Shown in pieces: positions 56,170 through 64,000 of a stretch of 64,000 nt of DNA; within the stretch, counting starts at the first letter, position 1, and the number at the start of each line of letters is the position of its first letter. Position numbers and translations under genes: made by a program. The notes under the pieces are model-generated. The model worked only from the letters and a program-made list of their open reading frames with translations, did no database searches and was not told the origin of the DNA. The stretch covers positions 69,946,434-70,010,433 of the forward strand of contig NC_088794.1 of the NCBI RefSeq assembly GCF_011386835.1. The letters are read 5' to 3'. Source of the stretch: Chrysemys picta bellii. Lineage: Eukaryota; Chordata; Testudines; Emydidae.

Positions 56170-56300
56170 TGATCCAGTGATTAGCACTAGGGTCCTCGGT
56201 TCTATTCCTGGCTCTGCCACTTACTTGCTGTTTGGCTTCAGTTAAACTCTCTAGGGCTCAGTATACTCTTCTGGAAAATACTTATAATTTACCAAGAGTA
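56170..56300 (+). repeat. MIR SINE fragment
   Basis: 'ttctattcctggctctgcca', 'cttacttgctgtttggcttc' and 'ctctctagggctcagtatac' reproduce the MIR core order. Confidence 0.8.
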
Positions 56301-57670
56301 TCAGGGTGTTGTCAGACCAATTTAACCATTGTGAGATCTCAGCGAACAGGTGATTTAGAAGCAGTAAGTAGGATGGCCAACTGTTAAAAAAAATCATGAA
56401 TCAAGACTAAAAAATCATGAGATATTTTTAAAAATTAATAAACGTTGGGTTTTCTCTATTTGTTTTCTGTGTTTTGAGTTTGGGGTCACGTTTTCAAGTT
56501 TTCCTCCACAACCATGAGGACTAGAGACTTCTTTTTTTAAATGAAAACTGAGATTCTCAAGCAGTCACCTGACTCCAGGAGGTGTGACTCCAACCACCAA
56601 ATATGTCTAGACTCACGATACAATCATGAGAACTGGCAGTACGGAATAAGTATTATTGTTATGAGACGATGCCAATGTGGTCGTATGTGCCCCCACGTTA
56701 CTTGCTCTAACTGAAGTTCTCAGTTACCATTCTTTCTCCTGGATACACCCCTTTCTCTGTATCAACAGAACCAGATGCTGGTGAACTCCAGGCTCTTTCT
56801 GTGCTGATGGCAGAGAAATTTATCTTGACATAATTTAATGCTGTATGTGTATTTTATTATCCTTTCCACCTGTAAACTCTCTATTGACTTTTGTTAGGCT
56901 CTCTCCAAGGCAGTGAATTTGGCAGCCTGTTCTCAAACTCCACCCAAAAAACAAAACAATTGAGTTTGCTCTTTAGGCAGTTTCCCCCAGTCTCTCCTGG
57001 GTCTCATTTAATTACATGACTTATCTCAGTACAAGTCATAACACATGATCTCGGATCTTTTAGGAGTAACCAACAACCAAAAGGCAATAGCGGCTATACA
57101 TGTGCAGATCAATATACACACTATTCTGTAGCTAGTTATTTTATCATTTGTGAAAGCAGAATTTCAGGTAAGTTAAAGTTTGTAGTATCAGCATGATCAG
57201 ATGATGGGAGCTTTCCTTTGCCAGAGAAATCATACCATATATAAAATATACCAGGATAGATCTTTTAAACTGCCATAAATTCCATTACATTTCAGGGAAG
57301 ATAATGACATAATGAAATTGGGTTAGATATAGCATCGGATGAGATAAGTCTTATCTCTGTAGCCTCAATGGGTTTATTTCGACCCATTTATCATTCTCAT
57401 TACAATCACTGTAATGAGAAAGAAGCTCTGTTCTATTTATACTCTTTCTCACCAGCATATAATATATAGCATGGCTGAAAAGGAAGTAACAAAGCACACA
57501 TCTGTTTTACTGTTGCTTGCCTACAACTGTTCACTAAGAGGGGAGAGAGAATCACAGAAAGGGAGTGATGGGACACTGCTATGTTGGGAATGAATGTGTG
57601 TTTCAGATTTGGAGTGTGCAGTGTGATTCAGAAATCCAAAGGGGATAATTTTATCAAAGGGAAGGTGTAA
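56301..57670. other. Nothing classified
   Basis: AT-rich, with no exon-like frames and no repeat I recognise. Confidence 0.4.
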
Positions 57671-57678
57671 TGGAAGGA

Positions 57679-57707
57679 CACTGTGTGTGCGTGTGTGTGT
57701 GTGTGTA
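57679..57707. repeat. (GT)n microsatellite
   Basis: About 14 GT repeats with one GC interruption. Confidence 0.9.
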
Positions 57708-57929
57708 TTGATAATTGATCAAGTAAAGGGTTAAAAATAGCAATGTTAAGCATTGCAATATTTTGCTCATTACATTCTCTGTGAATTTCATGCCAGTGAA
57801 AAGTGCCAAACAGACAGCACTGGAGGATGAAGTCCTTTCTTTATCCACAGCACAGAGATATTGCAGAGAGAATGTAAGCCTCCATATACTGCCCAACCAA
57901 GGATAAGTCAATTATACAGAGTGATCTGG

Positions 57930-58720
57930 ATCACTTGTTAAGCTGGGCTCATTTAAACAGCATGAATTTTAATATAGCCAAATGCAAGGTCATACATTCG
58001 CGAACAAAGAATTTACACATTTACAGGATGAGGGACTATATCCTGGGAAGTATTGTTTCTGAAAAGGACTTAGAGGTCATGGTAGATAACCAGCTGAACA
58101 TGAACTCCCAGTACAAAGCTGTAACTAAGAGACCTAATGCAATCCTTGTATTTATAAGTAGGGTGATATCAAGTAGGAGTCGAGAGGTAGTGTTACGTTT
58201 GTGTATGGCATTAGTGAGACTGTTACTTGAAGACTGTGTCTACTTCTGGTATCCATGCTTGAAACAAGATGTTTAAAAATTGGAAAGGGTTCAGAAAAAA
58301 GCTATAAGAAAGATTCAAGGTCAGGGAAACCTGCATTACAGCGAAAGATTAAAGTAGCTCAAACTACTTACTTTATCCAAGAGAAGATTAAGAGATGACA
58401 TCACAGTTTACATGGAAAGAAGATTTCTGCTAGTAGAGGATTCATTTATCAATGGCTGGAAGCTGAAGCTAGACAAATTCAGACTAGAAATAAGGCACAA
58501 TTTTTTAAGTGAGGGCTATTAGCCATTGGAACAGTTTACCTAGGGATCTGATGGCCTCCCCATCACTGCAAGTCTTTGAGTAAATAAAGATTTGTTGCCT
58601 TTCTAAAAAGAGATGTTCTATCTTATCCAGAAGTTATGGGTTTGATGCAGCTATCACAGGGTAAAATTCTGTGGCCTGGAATACATGATCATAACGGTCC
58701 TTTCTGAACTTAAAATTTGT
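57930..58720 (+). mobile_element. CR1-family LINE, ORF2 C-terminal and 3' relic
   Basis: An open stretch from 57,935 to 58,276 reads NFNIAKCKVIH, GSIVSEKDLEVMVDNQLN, AVTKRPNAILVFI and LVRLLLEDCVYFW, the post-RT region of CR1 ORF2. Downstream 'ggaaagggttcagaaaaaagct' (KVQKKAI), 'caagagaagattaagagatg' and 'ggaacagtttacctagggat' continue the same ORF with stops. The 3' tail resembles 'cagctatcacagggtaaaat'. Inactive fragment. Confidence 0.85.
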
Positions 58721-60025
58721 GCTCATGAATTTACTACAACCCTGATCTGGAGGGACCAGATGCAGGTGTGAGAAGGTATGTTGTCACCATGCTTAGTCAG
58801 TCCTTCAAGTGAGATTGCCATTAATGACAATTGGGACAGTTTGTTTGTTTGGTTTTGTGATGTGGACACCTGTCTACTTAGAATTAGATTTGGACACACC
58901 AAACTATTTCCATATTAAGCCACTGAACAGCCATCTGACAGTAACAACTTTTGCCAGTTCCATCCTGACATGGTACCTCTACATCACATTCCCATCCATC
59001 AGGCAATAATAATTTTTCCTCTCTAAATACTTCCCCAGTAAAACCTAAGTCTGAGAACACTCCTGTGAAATTGGAAAGCATTCTTATGCCCATTATAAAG
59101 ATGGATAAACTGGAATGCAACATGACCCCCAATCATTCACTTTCATCACTGATAACTTTGTCATCTACCTCACATCCACTTAATTGATCAAATGAGAATA
59201 GTTTTTTACCATTTCAGAGGAACAGCCGAGAAGTGAAAATATCTGTATTTCATTCTCAGTCCCCTGAGCCATCCAACACCTTTTGAGGCCATATATTTCT
59301 ATAATGTTAGTGCAGCATATTTTGTTTTACTTTGGCCAGTGCAAAGGTACACTCTTCCCATCATATGCTAATAAAAGAGATGAACAGCAAGATCTGATAG
59401 GGATGATTTCCTATGTGTTAACTATACATATGAATGAAAACATTTATGAAACACATTTACTTAAGAACACTATGCAAAAGTTTTTAACTGAAAATCATTT
59501 ACCTTGTATATTTATGTTGTTGTTATTTTGTCGGGAAAGGTTCATGTGTGTGTATGTATCGGGATTCTGCTGGTACCATGGTAACACTTTCTTTATATTC
59601 TATGGAGTGAAATCTGTTTTTCCATTTTTTTCTCTGCAACAGAATAATTCAATCTCTTTCATAGAAAAATGTCTTTTTGGCTAATTCCACTGCCCGCCTC
59701 CCACCAGTGGACATCTCTGTTTTCTATATATGTGTCACAGAGGTCAATGTAGCTTGAAATGCCTGGTAAAAATGACAGAAATGATATGAAAACTATTCCA
59801 AGCCAGAGTGTGGCATTTCAACTGCTTTGTATACATTGATCTTGGTACTTTGAATCAGCACTTAAGCAGTAAGATAACAAGCTATACATCTTTGGGTAGT
59901 TGAAAGCTAGTGATCAAGTGCTGTCAGAGGTCATCTTTATATTTTATGATGCATTTGTTGTGCAAAATAAGTGTTCTTTAAGGAATCTCTCTGCAGAAAT
60001 ACAGATTAATTACTCCCAGAGAGAG
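58721..60025. other. No gene assigned
   Basis: A 133-codon frame (59,283-59,684) is AT-driven (Phe, Ile, Tyr, Met rich) and resembles no family. Otherwise unclassified AT-rich DNA. Confidence 0.4.
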
Positions 60026-60027
60026 TC

Positions 60028-60172
60028 CCAGTGCCAGCTCCAAATAGGCTGGAACATGCTTAGATTTTAAGTCCCTTGGGGCAGGGACAGTCTTTTTATT
60101 CTGTGCATGTACAGCACCTAGCCCAGTGAAGTCCTGGTAGAGACTAGAGTTCCTAGGCACTTCTTCTTAGGT
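60028..60172. repeat. L3/CR1-lineage fragment
   Basis: 'cccttggggcagggacagtc', 'tctgtgcatgtacagcacct' and 'agcccagtgaagtcctggta' match the widespread amniote 'ggggcagggactgtc...tgtacagcgcctagca' repeat. Confidence 0.6.
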
Positions 60173-61228
60173 TATGTGCAACATTCCACAGGTGGCACGT
60201 GACCAAGACTCATCACAGAATTTGGTCTGCTTCCCCGATCTGGGCCATGTACTGATGGGGAGCATGACATGAACGCTGATCCATGTTCCCCTCCTAGCCA
60301 CTACGGTAACACAAATAATAATAATAATTAATTAATAATGATGTTGGATTTTTGGCGATAAGATCAATAGTTGCATAGATCCACTGGCACAGAGACCCAG
60401 CTGAGGGCAACAGTAGTTACTATTCCAGCATGTGAAGAATTCCTCTAAATCCCAGTGGGAGTCCCCCCATACAGCCCATCTCTGTATGAATTTCCCCCTT
60501 AAAGAAGGATGTAAATTAGAATTAAAGGTCAGGGCTTCCTAGAGAGAAAAAGAATAATGTATTGTCAAATATCACTATCCCACATATGTATCATCATCCA
60601 TTCTATTTACATGCAACCATGTAGCAAGACATTAGTCACTCCTCTACTTGAGAAACTCGGCTGTGTTAACTTAAAATGATCTCCTACTTTTGCTCACCTC
60701 AGCACTTTTGGGTTGCAGCCAAAGCTGAATCAGAAGTGCCAGAAATCTGGTGTATGTTCCCTTTCTGATGAGATTGTTAGCTCAGTTTTGCATTCCCTAG
60801 AGATTCAACTGGTCTGTCTGAGCATCTGAATGTTTAGATGCTTGCCTAACGTGAACTTCTGAACCCATCAATAATTTTAAATATAGTTTTGGTCATCTCT
60901 TATTTGGAGCACCCTTGGCACTAAGGGTGGAATGGAGGGGCGGGGGCAGGTAGGCAGGGTCAAATGTAGCTACAGTGGAAGAAGCTTCTAGAAGAGTCAG
61001 TGAGACCATATGAATGAAGGTTAATTGGATTCGGCCAGGGAGCTGATCATCAAGCCAGACCATAAACTCCATATAGTCTCTAAGCTGTTGTAAACCAAGT
61101 GCCAAAGGAAACTTAGAATTTCTTTAAACCGGCCTCTGTTCCTGTCTGTTCTTTTGAAGAGAGAAAGAATGAACACAATGCAGATATTGCTCCCCCCACC
61201 ACCACCACCCAGGGCAGTGACGCTTGGC
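60173..61228. other. Nothing classified; AT microsatellite
   Basis: An (AAT)n-like run lies at 60,312-60,340. No gene signal elsewhere. Confidence 0.4.
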
Positions 61229-61229
61229 A

Positions 61230-61320
61230 GGCTCTGGCTTTGGTCCACTCTCCTGGGATCGTGAAGTAATTTTTGTTGTCAGAAGGGGGTCGCGGTGCAA
61301 TGAAGTTTGAGAACCCCTGT
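61230..61320. repeat. hAT (Charlie-like) right-end fragment
   Basis: 'gggggtcgcggtgcaatgaa' followed by 'gtttgagaacccctg' is the typical right terminus (CAGGGGTTCTCAAAC inward) of hAT elements. The left end is not found nearby. Confidence 0.55.
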
Positions 61321-61329
61321 GTAGACAAA

Positions 61330-61825
61330 CAAAATGATTAAACTCAATAAAATAATGCATTTAAAGTTGATTTTCAAGTGCAGCCCTGTACAAATAAGAT
61401 AACAGCCAGATACTGGCTAAAGGCCATTACCAATAATGTCTCTGTCAAAGGGAATATCTGTGCCACAGTATAGTGAAATATCTCCATTCTCTTTTTCAAA
61501 TATTAACTTGTTCCAATACATCATTAAATTTAGGAAATTGTGCTGCAAGTCAACATCAAAATGTGCCTGTGCAAATGATAATCTTGCATTTCCCCATTTG
61601 TAAATTACTATGCTTGGATTCAGACTTTTGTTTTCCAACTACCTGTGATAATAGACTAATTAATAGATTGAAAGCTTCCTGCTTATTAGAGTATTTCAAA
61701 ATGTAATGTATACATATATTTATTCAATTCTTCTTCCGTGTCATGGTTTAGCTTGATTAAAATTAATGTGAGAGAGGAAACTGAATGGCTTTTAATTATC
61801 TTGAATTGTGGCTATTACAAGGATA
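61330..61825. other. AT-rich, single-copy-looking block
   Basis: No repeat or coding signature recognised. 61,380-61,720 is a candidate conserved non-coding element on appearance only (see findings). Confidence 0.35.
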
Positions 61826-61829
61826 GACC

Positions 61830-62290
61830 TTGTCACAGTATTTCAAGAACAAGGTCTTTAAAGTCTGGAGGAAGGGGTGTTACAAACTGCCCTTCCCCCA
61901 GAGCAATTCAATCAAGCTCCAGAGATACCAGGTGGTTTTAACCATTTATTGCAAACTGCAATAGAATCTAAATATATGCTCTTAAGCTACAATTACAAGT
62001 AAGTAAAATCCCACTCTCTGCTCTGTGGCCAAGCGAGATCAGGAGCACCGCCAGCTTTTCTGCCGCCCTAGGTGGCGGAAGGTCCCACCCCGAAATGCCG
62101 CCCCCCACAGAGGCAGCGGAAGGTCCCGCCGCCGAAATACTGCCGCGGTCACAACCCCCCAAATTGCCTAGGGCGCCTAGGGCGCCTAATGGGTTGTGCC
62201 GGTCCTGAGCGAGATTTACCAGCTGCAGGTAGATGAAAGTGTTCCTCTGTCTAGAGTCTGCCACGACTCCACCACACACCATGCAGAAAA
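61830..62290 (-). mobile_element. Possible LTR fragment, interrupted by a hAT MITE
   Basis: The plus strand starts 'ttgtcacagtatttcaag' and carries TTTATT (AATAAA on the minus strand) at about 61,945. On both sides of the 62,040 MITE the sequence resembles LTR material in base composition. Weak evidence. Confidence 0.3.
62040..62207. mobile_element. GC-rich hAT MITE (168 bp) with exact 8-bp target duplication
   Basis: Starts CAGGAGCACC and ends CCGGTCCTG. The flanks are AGCGAGAT on both sides (62,032-62,039 and 62,208-62,215), an exact 8-bp duplication typical of hAT. The interior consists of 'gcggaaggtccc' repeats and is far more GC-rich than the surroundings. Confidence 0.88.
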
Positions 62291-62489
62291 TGACTTGACT
62301 TCCTTTTCTTTCAGTCAGATTATTTGTATGACATGTCTTTGTTTTAATAAATAAAACACAGATTGATTCTTAATTTATCATTGTGATTCTTCCCTTCTAA
62401 TTATACTATTGAAATATATGTATCATTGGTTTAATCTGAAATCTACACTAAACATTTAGAGGTTTTGCTGCCTATGTACATGAAAGGAA

Positions 62490-62605
62490 GGATGTCTTGT
62501 GGTTAAAACAAAGGACTGGGAATCAGGAATCTATGGATCTATTCCCATCTCTGCCACAGACTTTTAAAGTCAAGTAATTTATGTCAAAATCTTCAAATGT
62601 CTACT
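62490..62605 (+). repeat. MIR SINE fragment
   Basis: 'aaaggactgggaatcaggaa', 'cccatctctgccacagactt' and 'aaagtcaagtaattta' follow the MIR order. Confidence 0.65.
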
Positions 62606-64000
62606 GATTACATGTGCCGTAGGGTCTGATTTTCAGAACCGCTAAGTGTACGTTACATGTTCCTCTCATCTGGTCCAGCCTACTGCTGGTGCTGGATAAG
62701 TAGCTGTCCTTTTAGCTCAAGTGGCAAAGGCTCATATTTTAGTGCTGAAGGTCAATCCCTACTGATGGAATTCAATCACTAATTCAGTTAGAGTTGTGAG
62801 TATTAAAGACTGCTGAAAAGCAGACCATATGGGGCCTATTTTTGATAGGTGCTGAATAACCACAGTTTTCATTGTCTTCATTTGGAGCTGCAGATGTTCA
62901 TCATTTCTGTAAAATGATCTAAGCCATTCACTTTGGGTACCTAAAGAGTGAGGGACTCGCATCTAATGGACAATTTTGAAAATATAGGCCTAAAATCTCT
63001 GTGTTCCTCAGTTTACCCAGTTGAAAAAATAGGACAATAATGCTTATCTCACAGCAATGTTGCTGAGCCAAATTTATGGGTGTTTGTAAACCACTTTTAT
63101 TTTCAGATGGAATGTGCAACAGTAGCACAAAATATTATGCCTTATTGATTGTTAATAATGTATTATATCACACAATTACCAAATCACCATGATTTAAGAT
63201 GATGGATGAACCTATTTTGATGTAACCTTCACCTTGAAGTAAAGCTGCAACCTCCGCAATCAGCAGACAATTGTGTTTACCTAAGGTTATTCTAAATTGA
63301 TGTCTTTAATAAATCAATACACCATACCAGCCAATCTATGGAGACAATGCAGTACCATATGTCGAGGGAATATTAGAGCACTCACACCTAGTATTTGCAA
63401 GTCATCATTCAAGAATGTATATGCCAGGCTGAAGCGCTTTGTTTTTATACACAGTGACAATTTAAAAGCTATGGCAGATATATAAATCAGAATTGTGGCA
63501 CCAAATAAACTAAAGGTGTAGCAAAACACTTCACCTATATTACCAATTTTAAATAAATTTTAGAGCATAATAATGGAAAATACATTTAAAATTCACTCCA
63601 CATGCATTCATATTTGAAACCTGATTCTAAGAATTATCAAACTGGGGGACAGAAAGATATCACATAAGTAGATGAGTGGTTCCACAGACTAAATAATTCC
63701 TTGTACAAAGATTACAGGCTTCATGCCAAGAATTATTCTCTGAACTGTTGGTGAATAATATCCAATAAATAAAATGGAGAAAATCACAACTTTTCATAGA
63801 GAAACCGCAAATGTATTTGACATTTTTGCCTCTTCTCCATTATAAAATGTTGCCCAAATCCTCATGGCTTGTATTCAGTGGGCCAAATTCAGCCTTGTAG
63901 TACTGGAACACAGTTCTCATTAACTTAAGTTGTGCCTGATTATTCTGCAACTGAATTTGGTACAATATCTTCCACTGTTTTGTTTGCATTTCTTTTTTAC
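62606..64000. other. Nothing classified
   Basis: AT-rich. 63,200-63,520 has no recognised repeat and is a weak conserved-element candidate. 63,890-63,962 ('gggccaaattcagccttgta') is a fold-back family scrap. Confidence 0.4.

Noticed and set aside
59283..59684. 133-codon plus-strand frame
   Set aside because: AT-driven composition with no family resemblance and no supporting signals.

Overview
This 64 kb window is vertebrate nuclear DNA with no host gene I can identify. It is AT-rich, has no long open frame outside transposable elements, no tRNA or rRNA gene and no operon-like packing. The repeat mix (CR1 LINEs, old MIR and L3-like debris, ERV-type solo LTRs, PIF/Harbinger and hAT DNA transposons, and the short 'GTAGCCGTGTTAGTCTGTAT' repeat) points to a non-avian reptile, most likely a turtle. 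That assignment rests on my memory of repeat families and is inference. The window is best described as a gene desert or large intron built from layered transposon insertions.

Layout. 1-8.7 kb: a truncated MITE end, scattered short repeats and mostly unannotated sequence. 8,767-10,045: a solo LTR with a 5-bp target duplication. 10.4-13.4 kb: two diverged copies of one unclassified repeat, with a MIR between them. 13.5-22 kb: L3/MIR debris and a minus-strand CR1 tail. 22,070-22,857: a GC-rich solo LTR with an exact 5-bp duplication. 23-26 kb: a folded MITE and a TA/GT microsatellite hairpin. 26,507-30,492: the centrepiece, a full-length PIF/Harbinger transposon. 31-35 kb: a near-perfect fold-back repeat, a 951-bp non-autonomous Harbinger relative and a CR1 tail. 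35-49 kb: fold-back repeats, CR1 tails, a mariner-like MITE and two abutting MITEs. 49-52.7 kb: a hAT element, then a CR1 split by two later insertions. 53-64 kb: LINE debris, MIRs, a GC-rich hAT MITE and AT-rich single-copy-looking sequence.

The Harbinger element carries the two genes expected of the superfamily in convergent orientation: a HARBI1-like DDE nuclease (+) and a Myb/SANT-like DNA-binding partner (-, two exons). Both are broken by frameshifts or stops, so the copy is dead, but the TTA target duplications, terminal inverted repeats, catalytic D/D/E codons, splice sites and polyadenylation signals are all still readable. Several other elements in the window end in a related 'GGGTATGTCTACACTG'-type terminus. 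At least the 951-bp element also shares internal sequence, so the window appears to hold a source element together with its passengers.
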